This document shows positions 1-8,219 of a stretch of 64,000 nucleotides of DNA, piece by piece. Position numbers and translations under genes: made by a program. The notes beneath the pieces were generated by a model. It saw nothing but the letters and a program-made list of their open reading frames with translations. It searched no databases and had not been told where the DNA came from. The first letter of the stretch is position 1; the number at the start of each line of letters is the position of its first letter. Source of the DNA: an uncultured Verrucomicrobia subdivision 3 bacterium (lineage in GTDB: Bacteria; Verrucomicrobiota; Verrucomicrobiia; Limisphaerales; UBA11358); contig CAILMI010000020.1 of NCBI GenBank assembly GCA_903835255.1, positions 1-64,000 on the forward strand, given 5' to 3'.

Positions 1-111
1 GTGCGCTTCCGCAACATGTATTTTCGGGAACTCAACCTCACCTCACGCACCACCTTGCCGTTCAATTATCCAGTCAGCGAAATCAATGACCACCTGTTAC
101 CGATGTCTTGA
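1..111 (+). CDS. C-terminal end of a DUF1080-like protein (partial)
   Basis: Frame 1 is open from the first base to a TGA at 109-111, giving the last 36 residues of a protein that begins before the window. The fragment starts VRFRNMYFREL, which resembles the closing strand of DUF1080 / 3-keto-disaccharide hydrolase domains (jelly-roll, usually secreted, sugar-active). The identification rests on this short motif only; the remaining residues look like a linker tail. Confidence 0.5.
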   Translation: MRFRNMYFRELNLTSRTTLPFNYPVSEINDHLLPMS

Positions 112-142
112 CAACTCTACAGCAGCGCGCCATCCCTACCCT

Positions 143-260
143 CTAGCAGTTTCTGGCAACTTTGGGACAGGTAGGGCGCGTCACTCCGTGCGCGCCGTCG
201 TGGTCAATCAGGACGCGTGGGTTGGCAATCGTGGCGGGCAGAGGACTGCCCGCCCTACCC
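143..260. repeat. Dispersed intergenic repeat, family A, copy 1
   Basis: About 115 bp that closely match 51661-51774: a CTAG..CAG-TTCTGGCAACT start, then GGGACAGGTAGGGCGCG and a shared run through GTGGTCAA-CAG-ACGCGTGG to GGCGGGCAG. The short reading frames over it are spurious. It fills much of the gap between the partial gene and bioA. Confidence 0.75.
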
Positions 261-333
261 GCCGATGTTACAAGGTTAAGTTTAATGCCCATAGCGTTGT
301 GTTCGTTTTGTGAGCGGATTTCCTTCCGTGACT

Positions 334-392
334 CTATGAATTTCGGCTCAGGTCTTACCCCTTAGCGGTTCATTCGGACTGCAGGGTTCCGG
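334..392 (-). repeat. Stop-codon-adjacent repeat, family C, copy 1 (after bioA)
   Basis: On the minus strand the bioA stop TAA (396-394) is followed by one base and then CCGGAACCCTGCAGTCCG. The same motif starts one base after the stop of rsmI, of the 38849 gene and, degenerate, of glcD. This copy lacks the inner CGCCAAGG segment of the other long copies but shares their later AAGACCTG-GCCG stretch. Confidence 0.7.
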
Positions 393-393
393 C

Positions 394-1911
394 TTAGAGC
401 CTGGCGGAGTGGGTCTTGGCCCGGGACGTGGAGCCCGTAATGGTCCCCGAAGTGGCCAGCGCTTCCGTCACCGCTTCCCGCAGCGCCCCCACCATCCGCC
501 GCAGCTGCTCCGGCGTGGTGCAATAGGGCGGCATCAGTGCGATCACATTGCCTATGGGGCGGGTCAGCACGCCGCGGCGGGCCATCGCCTCGCAGACGCG
601 GATGCCGGCGCGTTCGCGCAATTCGAACGGCGCGCGGGTGCGCCAGTCCTTCACCAGCTCAATCCCCGCGACCAGCCCGACCTGCCGGATGTCGCCGACC
701 TGGGGCAGGGGCCAGAGGGTCTGTAATTCCTGGAGCAGGCATTTCTGGAGCAGGGCGCGCTGGAGCACGGATTGTTTCGTCTGCAAAAGATCCAGGCTCG
801 CCAGCGCCGCCGCCGCGCCCAGCTGGTTGCCGGTGAAGCTGTGGCCGTGAAAGAAGGTCTTGAATTCCTCGTACCGGCCCAGAAAAGCGTCAAAGATCTT
901 TTGCGATGTCAGCGTCGCCGCCATCGGGAGATAGCCGCCGGTCAGCCCCTTGGCCACGCAGAGGAAATCGGGCGTGACCCCGGCGCGTCCGGTGGCAAAC
1001 AGCGGGGCGGCGACCGGGAGCGGAGCGGTTTTGGGTATCGCCGATTCCTCGTCCTGCCCGGTCACGCCGGTGCGGCCAAAGCCGGTCATCACTTCGTCCG
1101 CGATGAGGAGCGCGCCGTGATGGCGGGCGATGTCGGTGACCTGGCGCAGCCAGCCGGCCGGCTGGGGAATCATTCCCGCTGCCCCCTGCATCAGGGGTTC
1201 AAAAACGAAGGCGGCGTAAGGGTTGCCGCGCTTTTTCTGCGCCGAGAATTTCTTTTCCACCTGGCCGACGCATTCCCACTGGCACTTGCGGTAATGCCGG
1301 GCATCCGCGCGCTCGGGCTTGGCGCGGTTGAAGGGGCAGCGGTAGCAATACGGCGCCATCGCCTTGCGGGTCGGGAACAGCAACCCGCCATAGGCCCGGT
1401 GAAACAGGTCGATGTGGCCGAGCGAGACGGCCCCGATCGTGTCGCCATGATAGGCGCCCTGGAGGGAGAGAAATTGGGGACGGGATTTCGGGCCGCGGGT
1501 GCGCCGGGTGAATTCATAGGCGAGTTTCAGGGCCACTTCCAGGGCAGTCGATCCGTCATCCGAATAAAATACTTTTTCCAGCCGGAGCGATTTTTTTTTC
1601 GTCGCGGGGCGGGCGGCGGCTACCAATCGTCCCGCCAGCACGCTGGCCGGCTCGTTGGCAAATCCCAGGGCAGAGCTATGGGCGATTTTTCCCAGCTGCC
1701 GCTGGATTGCGGCATTGATCTTGGGATGGCGGTGGCCGTGCAGGTTGGTCCAGATGGAGGCGTTGGCGTCCAGATAGTCGCGCCCTGTGACATCCCGCAC
1801 CGTCGCCCCCCGGCCGGAGACGATGAGGATGGGCTTCTGCTTGAGCCAGTCGCGCATCTGAGTGAAGGGATGCCAGACGAACTGCCGGTCGAGACGAATG
1901 AGGGGGTTCAT
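394..1911 (-). CDS. bioA: Adenosylmethionine-8-amino-7-oxononanoate aminotransferase
   Basis: Class III PLP aminotransferase that converts 7-keto-8-aminopelargonate to 7,8-diaminopelargonate in biotin synthesis, in the cytoplasm. The N-terminus has the BioA-type WHPFTQM motif; the cofactor region reads LLIADEVMTGFGRTG, followed by the PLP lysine in VAKGLTGGYLP. At 505 residues it is longer than the E. coli enzyme (429): there is a four-cysteine insert (CYRC...CQWEC, about residues 188-215) and a Pro/Ala-rich loop before the PLP lysine. The start ATG overlaps the bioF stop (ATGA at 1908-1911), so the two are translationally coupled. A lysine-dependent BioK type is possible; the amino donor cannot be read from sequence alone. 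Confidence 0.93.
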   Translation of the reverse strand: MNPLIRLDRQFVWHPFTQMRDWLKQKPILIVSGRGATVRDVTGRDYLDANASIWTNLHGHRHPKINAAIQRQLGKIAHSSALGFANEPASVLAGRLVAAARPATKKKSLRLEKVFYSDDGSTALEVALKLAYEFTRRTRGPKSRPQFLSLQGAYHGDTIGAVSLGHIDLFHRAYGGLLFPTRKAMAPYCYRCPFNRAKPERADARHYRKCQWECVGQVEKKFSAQKKRGNPYAAFVFEPLMQGAAGMIPQPAGWLRQVTDIARHHGALLIADEVMTGFGRTGVTGQDEESAIPKTAPLPVAAPLFATGRAGVTPDFLCVAKGLTGGYLPMAATLTSQKIFDAFLGRYEEFKTFFHGHSFTGNQLGAAAALASLDLLQTKQSVLQRALLQKCLLQELQTLWPLPQVGDIRQVGLVAGIELVKDWRTRAPFELRERAGIRVCEAMARRGVLTRPIGNVIALMPPYCTTPEQLRRMVGALREAVTEALATSGTITGSTSRAKTHSARL

Positions 1912-3101
1912 GGAGTCAGGAGATTCAGAGCCGCAACCAGTTTAACCACGTCGTCGGGCGTGTGAGCGGCCGTCAGGGTCACCCGCAGCCGCGCGGCGCC
2001 GCGGGCCACGCTGGGATAACGGATGGCCGTGACATACAAGTGCTGGCCGCGGAGTGTGTCCGCCGCCTGCAGCGCCCGGGTTTCATCGCCGAAAACGATG
2101 GGGAGAATCATACTGGGCGGGGCAGGGGACAAATGGGGGGCGGCGGCCGAGAATTCAGCCACGCGCGCCCAGAGTCGCTCTTGAAGCTCGCGGCCGGTGT
2201 CTGATTGTACGAGGTGGATCGCGGCGGTACCTGCCGCCGCGGCGGCGGGGACCGGTGCGGTGCTGAAGATAAAGCTCCGGGCCTGGTTGATGAGCAAATC
2301 CACCAGTGCGCGGGAACCGCAGATATAGCCGCCGCTGGCGCCCAGCGCTTTGCCGAGTGTGCCCATCTGGATTTCGATCCCGCGGCTCACGCCCAGAGTA
2401 TCCGCCAGACCGCGGCGCCGTGGGCCGTAAAGTCCTGTCGCGTGGGCCTCATCCACCATCAGCCAGGCGCCATAGCGCTCTTTCAGCGCCACCAGATCGC
2501 GCAGCGGAGCCGCATCGCCATCCATGCTGAACACGCTTTCCGTGACAATCAGGATCCGGGACGTCGCCTGCGGCCGATTTTTCGTGGCCCACTTTAATTT
2601 TTCTTCCAGATCATTCAGATCGTTGTGGCGGTAGATGCGGAGCGTGGCGCCGCACAGACGGGCGCCGTCCACGATGCAGGCATGAACCAGCTTGTCCAGA
2701 ATGAGGATGTCTTCCTTGCCGACCAGCGCGGTGAGGGTCCCGAGCGCGGCCGCGTACCCGGTGGAAAAAGTGAGCGCCGCCTCGGTGCCCTTGAATGCGG
2801 CGAGGGTTTCCTCCAGCTCATGGAACGGCGCCAGGGACCCGGAGATGAGCCGCGACGCGCCGGCGCCGGCGCCAAACTGTTCCACCGCCCGGATGGCGGC
2901 CTCTTTGAGGGCGGGATGATTGGCGAGGCCGAGATAATCGTTGGACGAAAAATTGAGGTGCGTGCGGCCGTCGATCGTGATGCGCGCCGCGGCCGGGGAA
3001 TCCACCCGGCGCAGTTCCCGGCGCAGACCCTGCTCCCGCAAGGCTTCCAGCCGGCGCTGTAATTCTGCATCGAACGGATTCATGTCGCCACAGCTAACCA
3101 T
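1908..3101 (-). CDS. bioF: 8-amino-7-oxononanoate synthase
   Basis: PLP-dependent alpha-oxoamine synthase that condenses pimeloyl-ACP/CoA with L-alanine, one step before BioA. Seen: FSSNDYLGLANHP near the N-terminus, VDEAHATGLYG for the cofactor Asp, and the PLP lysine in MGTLGKALGASGGY. Length (397 residues) is normal. I keep the upstream ATG at 3101 because GGAG lies six bases before it; an internal ATG at 3083 (MNPFDAEL) also fits the family but has no clear ribosome site. Transcribed before bioA; no other bio genes lie in the window. Confidence 0.93.
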   Translation of the reverse strand: MVSCGDMNPFDAELQRRLEALREQGLRRELRRVDSPAAARITIDGRTHLNFSSNDYLGLANHPALKEAAIRAVEQFGAGAGASRLISGSLAPFHELEETLAAFKGTEAALTFSTGYAAALGTLTALVGKEDILILDKLVHACIVDGARLCGATLRIYRHNDLNDLEEKLKWATKNRPQATSRILIVTESVFSMDGDAAPLRDLVALKERYGAWLMVDEAHATGLYGPRRRGLADTLGVSRGIEIQMGTLGKALGASGGYICGSRALVDLLINQARSFIFSTAPVPAAAAAGTAAIHLVQSDTGRELQERLWARVAEFSAAAPHLSPAPPSMILPIVFGDETRALQAADTLRGQHLYVTAIRYPSVARGAARLRVTLTAAHTPDDVVKLVAALNLLTP

Positions 3102-3188
3102 AGACGGCTCCGGATGGAAAGCCGGTCATCGGCGGGAAAATGGGTGGACGCGGGTGGACGCGGGTGGCCAGCGGGGTTAGGTGCGGGC

Positions 3189-4436
3189 TCAAAGGGCCGG
3201 AGAAATGGCCCAGCGCCCTCCGATCAGGCTCGCCAGCACCGGTCCGGTGTGCGCCAGCACGGTGTCGTAGGGATTGGACAAGCCTGTCCCGGCAGGGATG
3301 GCGATCACATCGGCGGCGGTGTTGTTTGAAAGTTCCCCGGTCCGGCCCGCCAGGCCCAGCGCGCGGGCGCCCTGGAGGGTGGCCATGCGGAGGATTTCCC
3401 GGGGCGAAATGGACTTGTCCGACGCCGCAAGCTGCCGCATTTCCTCGAACAGATTGAGTTCGGGTTTTTGTTTTCCATAGCGCCGCTGGCTGGCCAAGCT
3501 GTCTGTGCCCAGGCAGAGATTGGCGCCCGCGCTGGCCAATCGCGCGCGCGGAAAGGCGGCGTGCCGGAAATAGTCGTGGCTGCGCGGGCAATGCACGACG
3601 CTGACCCGGTGCCGGCCCAGCAGCGCGGCGTCGCCGCGCGCAAGGTAGTTGAGGTGGACGGCGAGGAGGTTTTCGCCCAGCAGACCATGCCGCGCGGCGT
3701 GTTTCACGGGGGAGCCCAGCCCGCAGTCGCTCATATCGCGCCGGTGCCGCTGCAGCCAGTCAAACATCCCGCCGCTCGCATTCTGGAACATTTCAAATTC
3801 CTCGGCGGATTCGGACAGGTGGGTGCAGAGGCGCACCTTTTTTTTCCGCGCCAGCGCCGCGCTCAGGCGCAGCAGCCCGGGCGGGGTGGAGTAGGGGGCA
3901 TGGGGCGACAGACCGGCCGAACACCGCGAGTGAGACAGCCCGGACAGGGTCGCTGCTGTCTCCTCCAAGATCTCCCGGGGCGCCCGGCCGGCGCGGACGC
4001 CCGTCATCTCCAGAAAGGACACCACTCGCAGGGGCGTGGCGTCCCAGCTCTCCGGCAGAAGCTCGGGGCGGGCTTCGATATCCCCCACAGTGGTCGTGCC
4101 GGAATGGAGCAGCATGTGCGCTCCCCGCTGCCAGGACCGGGCATAATCTGAGTGGTTCCACCCGTCTTTGGCAGCGGTGATTTGCCCAATCCAGTCCGTG
4201 AATTTTTTCGGCGGCGGCAACTGCCCCGCCATGTCCGTGTAATCCAGATGGCAGTGGGCATTGATGAGCCCGGGCAACAGAATGACATCGCCAAGATCGC
4301 ACACCGGGTCGCCCGCCGACGGGCGCAGTTCTCGCCACGAGCCCACGGCCCGGATCCGGCCGCCCGAGATTTGGATGGCTCCATTTTCAATCGGCGGGCG
4401 CGAGACGGGCAGGAGAATGCGGGCGCGGAGAATCAC
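3189..4436 (-). CDS. Amidohydrolase (SsnA/AtzA-type deaminase family)
   Basis: Metal-dependent hydrolase of the amidohydrolase superfamily, 415 residues. Metal-site motifs are in order: GLINAHCHLDYTD (N-terminal HxH), the HAPYS loop, HLSES, VHCPRSH and the catalytic LGTDSLAS Asp. This set is typical of deaminases such as S-adenosylhomocysteine / 5-deoxyadenosine / aminodeoxyfutalosine deaminases; the substrate cannot be decided here. Futalosine-pathway menaquinone synthesis (MqnX-like) is one option. It ends 87 bp before bioF on the same strand and may share its transcript. Confidence 0.8.
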   Translation of the reverse strand: MILRARILLPVSRPPIENGAIQISGGRIRAVGSWRELRPSAGDPVCDLGDVILLPGLINAHCHLDYTDMAGQLPPPKKFTDWIGQITAAKDGWNHSDYARSWQRGAHMLLHSGTTTVGDIEARPELLPESWDATPLRVVSFLEMTGVRAGRAPREILEETAATLSGLSHSRCSAGLSPHAPYSTPPGLLRLSAALARKKKVRLCTHLSESAEEFEMFQNASGGMFDWLQRHRRDMSDCGLGSPVKHAARHGLLGENLLAVHLNYLARGDAALLGRHRVSVVHCPRSHDYFRHAAFPRARLASAGANLCLGTDSLASQRRYGKQKPELNLFEEMRQLAASDKSISPREILRMATLQGARALGLAGRTGELSNNTAADVIAIPAGTGLSNPYDTVLAHTGPVLASLIGGRWAISPAL

Positions 4437-4517
4437 GTCAGGTCAGGGAAAGGAGGGCGCAGCGGGTCGGTCTTGTGAGGGGAGGTGAGCTTTGTGATAC
4501 CGTCCCCGGGTCGCGGT

Positions 4518-4871
4518 TTAAACATCGGCATCGCGGCGGACTTTTTTGAGCTTGGCGGCATCCTGATGCTTGTGGGTCTTGTACCGGCTGTGCTGCTTGC
4601 GGATCTGCTGCTCAATTTTCTTGGTCACCGAATCAATCGCCGCGTACAGGTCGCTTTCCACCGACTTGGCAAACAGGTCCGGGCCGCGGACCGCCAGCCG
4701 CATGGAGCAGTTGAACTGCTTTTCCGGCACGCGGGTGTGGTCGTGCTCCAACGTGACGCGCGCGTCGATCGCTCGCGGATCGAAGTGATCCAGCTTTTTA
4801 ATGCACTTCACCACATGCGCTTCAATGGCTTTGGTGAGGGTGAGATTATGAATGGAAAGGATCAGTTTCAT
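4518..4871 (-). CDS. hpf: Ribosome hibernation promoting factor (short HPF/RaiA type)
   Basis: Small ribosome-binding protein, 117 residues, that inactivates or protects 70S ribosomes in slow growth. The N-terminal half has the S30AE fold pattern (beta strand MKLILSIHNLTLT, a helix with KCIKKLDHF, then strands ending RLAVRGPDLFAKS) and an amphipathic helix DLYAAIDSVTKKIEQQIRK. The C-terminus is only a basic tail, without the dimerisation domain of long HPF. Divergent from rpoN, 120 bp apart; hpf and rpoN are neighbours in many bacteria, though usually co-oriented. Confidence 0.9.
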   Translation of the reverse strand: MKLILSIHNLTLTKAIEAHVVKCIKKLDHFDPRAIDARVTLEHDHTRVPEKQFNCSMRLAVRGPDLFAKSVESDLYAAIDSVTKKIEQQIRKQHSRYKTHKHQDAAKLKKVRRDADV

Positions 4872-4994
4872 GAAGCCAAGATGTCCCTCGTGCCTGGGTA
4901 AATCCAGTTTTCTTACTAAGAATTTTTCAGGGATGCAGCGAGACTCGTGCCAATTCTCCTTGTTTTTTTTTAGATGTGATTTACTGTGCTATAA

Positions 4995-6515
4995 ATGGTT
5001 CAGGGTTTGCAACTTTCTACGCGCCTGACGCAGTCCATGGTGCTCGCTCCCCAGCTCCAGCAGTCGCTGGCGCTGCTTCAGGCGCCTACCCTGGAGCTCA
5101 AGGCCTTGGTGGAGCAGGAGCTGCAGCAGAACCCGGTTCTTGAAGAGGTTGAAGGGTCCGAAGTGGAGCTCCCTGAAAAGCCCTCCGGGGAGACGGGGGA
5201 GAACAGCGATGCCACCGCCGCGGCGGATCCCGCAGAACGGGCCGTCGAGGCGCCGGAGGAGTCCGGAGAGGTCTTGGGTGAGACCCCCGGAGAGGCGCCC
5301 GCGGATGATTTTCAAGAGGAGTTTGACAAGCTGGTGCAGCTCGACCAGGAATGGCGCGATCAGTTTTCCCCATCGAACGCCCCTGTCCGCGCATCCGCTG
5401 AGGATGAGGAGCGGCGGCAATTCATGTTCGATTCCCTGACGGCGGGGACTTCCTTCACCCAGATGCTGATGGATCAGGCGCGGGAATCCAACCTGACGGC
5501 GGAGCAGCTGAGCATCGCTGAACTCATCATCGGCAACATCGACGAGTACGGCTATCTCAAGGCGACGGTGGAGGAGATTTCTGCGGCCAGCCAGTTGCCG
5601 GCCGGGCCTATTTCCGAGGTGCTCGGCGTCATCAAGACGTTTGATCCCGCGGGCACCGGTGCCTGCGACTTGCGGGAATGCCTCCTGCTGCAGCTCGAGC
5701 GGGCCGGCAAGCAGGACGGCCTCGAGTACCGCATCATCCGCGATCACATGGAGGCGCTCGGCAAGCGGCGCATCCCTGAAATCGCCCGCGCCACCAGCCG
5801 CACCCTGGAGGAAGTCCAGGAATCGCTCGCCCGCATCGCCCATCTGGAGCCGCGCCCGGGTCGCGCCTTCCTGCCGGATACGGACCAGTTCGTTTCCCCC
5901 GAAGTCTTCGTCACCCGCGCCGGCGAGGGGTTCACGGTCACCACCAACAGCGACAACGTCCCCCACCTCCGCATCAGCAACGTCTATAAAGATCTCATGG
6001 CGCAGGGCGGCAATAACCCGGAGGTGAAGAATTACATCCGCGAAAAAATCCGCGCCGGAAAGTTTTTAATTAAAAGCCTGCACCAGCGTCAGCAGACCAT
6101 CGGCAACATCGGGCGCGAAATCGTCAAGCGTCAGCAGGATTTCATGGCCAAGGGCGTGGCGCATCTGAAGCCGATGACGATGGCGCAGGTGGCCGAGGTG
6201 GTTGGGGTGCATGAAACCACTGTGAGCCGCGCCGTTTCCGGCAAGTACATGGAGACCCCGCAGGGCATGTTTGAGATGAAGTTCTTCTTCACGGCCGGAT
6301 TGCAGTCCGCGGCGGGCGGCGAAGCCGTCTCCAACACCAGCGTCAAGGACATGGTCGCTGAAATCTTCAAGGGCGAAAACCCCAGCAAGCCGCTGTCCGA
6401 CCAGGAGGTTGTCAAAAGGGTCGGTGAAAAGGGCGTCACCATTGCCCGCCGCACCGTCGCCAAATACCGCGACGAACTGAACATCCTCCCCTCCAATCTG
6501 CGCAAGGTCTATTGA
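4995..6515 (+). CDS. rpoN: RNA polymerase sigma-54 factor
   Basis: Alternative sigma factor for -24/-12 promoters that needs bEBP activators. Domains in order: Gln/Leu-rich activator-interacting region I (about 1-50, LVLAPQLQQSLALLQ-like), acidic region II (about 50-135), core-binding domain, HTH around residues 395-425 (MTMAQVAEVVGVHETTVSRA) and the RpoN box ARRTVAKYR near residue 488. Length of 506 is normal. The ATG directly follows a TATAA-like run and shows no Shine-Dalgarno sequence, so initiation may be SD-independent or the transcript nearly leaderless. Confidence 0.95.
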   Translation: MVQGLQLSTRLTQSMVLAPQLQQSLALLQAPTLELKALVEQELQQNPVLEEVEGSEVELPEKPSGETGENSDATAAADPAERAVEAPEESGEVLGETPGEAPADDFQEEFDKLVQLDQEWRDQFSPSNAPVRASAEDEERRQFMFDSLTAGTSFTQMLMDQARESNLTAEQLSIAELIIGNIDEYGYLKATVEEISAASQLPAGPISEVLGVIKTFDPAGTGACDLRECLLLQLERAGKQDGLEYRIIRDHMEALGKRRIPEIARATSRTLEEVQESLARIAHLEPRPGRAFLPDTDQFVSPEVFVTRAGEGFTVTTNSDNVPHLRISNVYKDLMAQGGNNPEVKNYIREKIRAGKFLIKSLHQRQQTIGNIGREIVKRQQDFMAKGVAHLKPMTMAQVAEVVGVHETTVSRAVSGKYMETPQGMFEMKFFFTAGLQSAAGGEAVSNTSVKDMVAEIFKGENPSKPLSDQEVVKRVGEKGVTIARRTVAKYRDELNILPSNLRKVY

Positions 6516-6697
6516 TCCCCGCCGCCCCGGTTGAAATGGGGAGGCCCGGGATAGACAAAGCGCTTCAGGACCCTTAACTCGCGGGATGACAGGCATTGGG
6601 GGAAAGGCGTCCATTCCACAAGGCCGCCCGGACACCCCGCCCCCGGTCAGTAAGTAGCCTGAGGCTGGCACAGGTCCGTGATGTCGCCTGACCTTTA

Positions 6698-6740
6698 AAC
6701 CCGAAGTAGGTAGGGGCATTCGCGCTGCGATGCTCCTTTC
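6698..6740 (+). repeat. Family B repeat fragment at the hsdR truncation point
   Basis: CCCGAAGTAGGTAGGGGCATTCG and the CGCTGCGATGC core match the left end of the 295-bp family B repeat at 25635, 25932 and 55368. The fragment runs directly into the surviving 3-prime part of hsdR, and the first codons of that open frame come from the repeat. Confidence 0.65.
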
Positions 6741-7263
6741 CCCTCACCGCCTCGGCCAGGGGTTTGGTATTGCTGAGGGCATCATCAACAACGTCCGTAA
6801 GACGATCATCCGTGACCAACTCACTGACCCACGATTTTATGCGGAAATGTCGAAGCTGCTGGGTGACCTCATCCAGCAGAACCGCGCTGACGCCAACGCC
6901 TACGAGGCATTCCTAAAAAAGGCGGAGGAACTGGTAAAGCGCATGGCCAAAAAAGACACTGTTACCGGGGTTCCTATCGTCCTGCACGGCAAACCCGAAG
7001 CCATCGTGCTCTACAATAACCTGCCCGACATCCTTGCCGGAGGAGTATCCATGCTTCGCGAGGAAAGCCCGCAAGAGCTAGAAAAGCGCGCAGCGCTTGC
7101 GCTCCAGCTTGAGCAGGCCATGCGCGAGCACGCGCCGGCGGGCTGGAAGGGCGATGACATCCGCGAGAAACAGGTTCTAAATGCACTATTCCCCATCATG
7201 TCGCGGGACAGACAGGCGACACTGGCTATTTTCGAGATCATCAAGAATCAGCCCGGCTATTGA
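6730..7263 (+). pseudogene. hsdR: Truncated type I restriction endonuclease subunit (3-prime remnant of hsdR)
   Basis: The open frame encodes only the last ~165 residues of HsdR, a protein normally near 1000 residues. The C-terminal helical region is recognisable: IINNVRKTIIRDQLTDPRFY, then SKLLGDLIQQ, AYEAFLKKAEEL, LYNNL and a GWKGDDIREKQVLNALF end. The nuclease and helicase/translocase domains are gone, and no hsdM or hsdS is nearby. The break coincides with a family B repeat (6698-6740), suggesting deletion by recombination at the repeat. The stop overlaps the start of the next gene by four bases, as in intact systems. Confidence 0.8.
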
Positions 7264-8012
7264 AAACGGAAACCATCCAACTCGGTGAACTTTCGATCCA
7301 GGTGACCCGGAAGGCCATCAAGAACGTCCACCTTTCCGTTCATCCGCCCGATGGCCATGTCACCTTGAGCGCGCCCACCGCCACGCGCTTGGAAGTAGCT
7401 CGTACCTATGCCATCTCCAAACTCGGCTGGATACGGAGTCAGCAGGAAAAGCTAAAGCATCAAGCTCGTGAAACCCCCCGCCGGCTTATCGAACGCGAGA
7501 GCCATTCTCTCTGGGGGCGGCATCATCTGCTGACGGTCGTTCGACTGGATGGCAAGCCATTTGTCTCACTCGACCACAAACGCATTACTCTCACCGTGCG
7601 GCCGGATAGCGACGCCTCAAAACGCGCCGAGGTGATTCACGAGTGGCATAAATCCCTACTGCACCAAGTTATTCCCGGTTTGATTGCGAAATGGAATCCC
7701 AAGCTCGGGGTAAACGTATCCGGGTATTTTCTGCAACGAATGAAAACCAAATGGGGCAGCTGCAACCACCGCGCCAGACGAATCCGCCTCAACACTGAAC
7801 TCGTAAAAAAGCCGAAGGATTTACTCGAGTACGTTATTGTCCACGAAATGGCGCACTTGCTGGAGCCAACGCACAATGAGCGGTTCATCTCGATACTGAA
7901 CAAACATTGGCCCTTCTGGCGCGAAGCCAGAGCTGAACTCAACGAATTACCACTGTCCGCCAGCAGTGGAATCAAACTTTCATCAGCCTCCATCACCAAT
8001 CGCCAAAAATGA
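7260..8012 (+). CDS. YgjP/SprT-like zinc metallopeptidase (DUF45, M48-like)
   Basis: Predicted metalloprotein of 250 residues. The zinc motif HEMAHLLEPTH (HExxH plus a downstream His) lies in the C-terminal third, preceded by the typical KTKWGSCNHRARRIRLN stretch. It begins with TTG overlapping the hsdR stop (TATTGA). This family is commonly the last gene of type I restriction operons, downstream of hsdR; its role there is unsettled. Here it survives intact next to a gutted hsdR. Confidence 0.85.
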   Translation: MKTETIQLGELSIQVTRKAIKNVHLSVHPPDGHVTLSAPTATRLEVARTYAISKLGWIRSQQEKLKHQARETPRRLIERESHSLWGRHHLLTVVRLDGKPFVSLDHKRITLTVRPDSDASKRAEVIHEWHKSLLHQVIPGLIAKWNPKLGVNVSGYFLQRMKTKWGSCNHRARRIRLNTELVKKPKDLLEYVIVHEMAHLLEPTHNERFISILNKHWPFWREARAELNELPLSASSGIKLSSASITNRQK

Positions 8013-8087
8013 AATTCGCTGTAAACGGGGTCAAAACGGGGTCAGGGAATAGTAACGTGTCATTGTCGCCATTTTCCTGACCTTTTA

Positions 8088-8163
8088 GGGGTCTTGATTT
8101 TGATCATTCCACCCCTCCCGCCTGCAAAACCATCCCCAATTCGTGTTCATTCGTGTCTCGGAT
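8088..8163 (+). repeat. Possible dispersed repeat, family D, copy 1
   Basis: The stretch with TTTTGAT, CCACCCCTCCCGCCTGC and TTCGTGTCTCGG resembles 24515-24602 (TTTTTGAT, CCACCTTTCCCGCCTGCC, ATCGTGTCTGAC) in the same order with small indels. Both copies end near a GGGTCAG/TGACC motif. Homology is judged by eye and is weak. Confidence 0.35.
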
Positions 8164-8219
8164 TCACTAGGCGAGGGGAAGAGCCTTCGCGAGGAGCGTG
8201 GCCCGCTTCGGAGTTGCGT

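Noticed and set aside
86-365. Short frames over family A repeat
   Set aside because: Same non-coding repeat occurs at 51661; the frames are not kept between copies.
772-1965. 397-codon plus-strand frame opposite bioA
   Set aside because: Antisense shadow of a well-supported GC-rich gene; no domain-like sequence.
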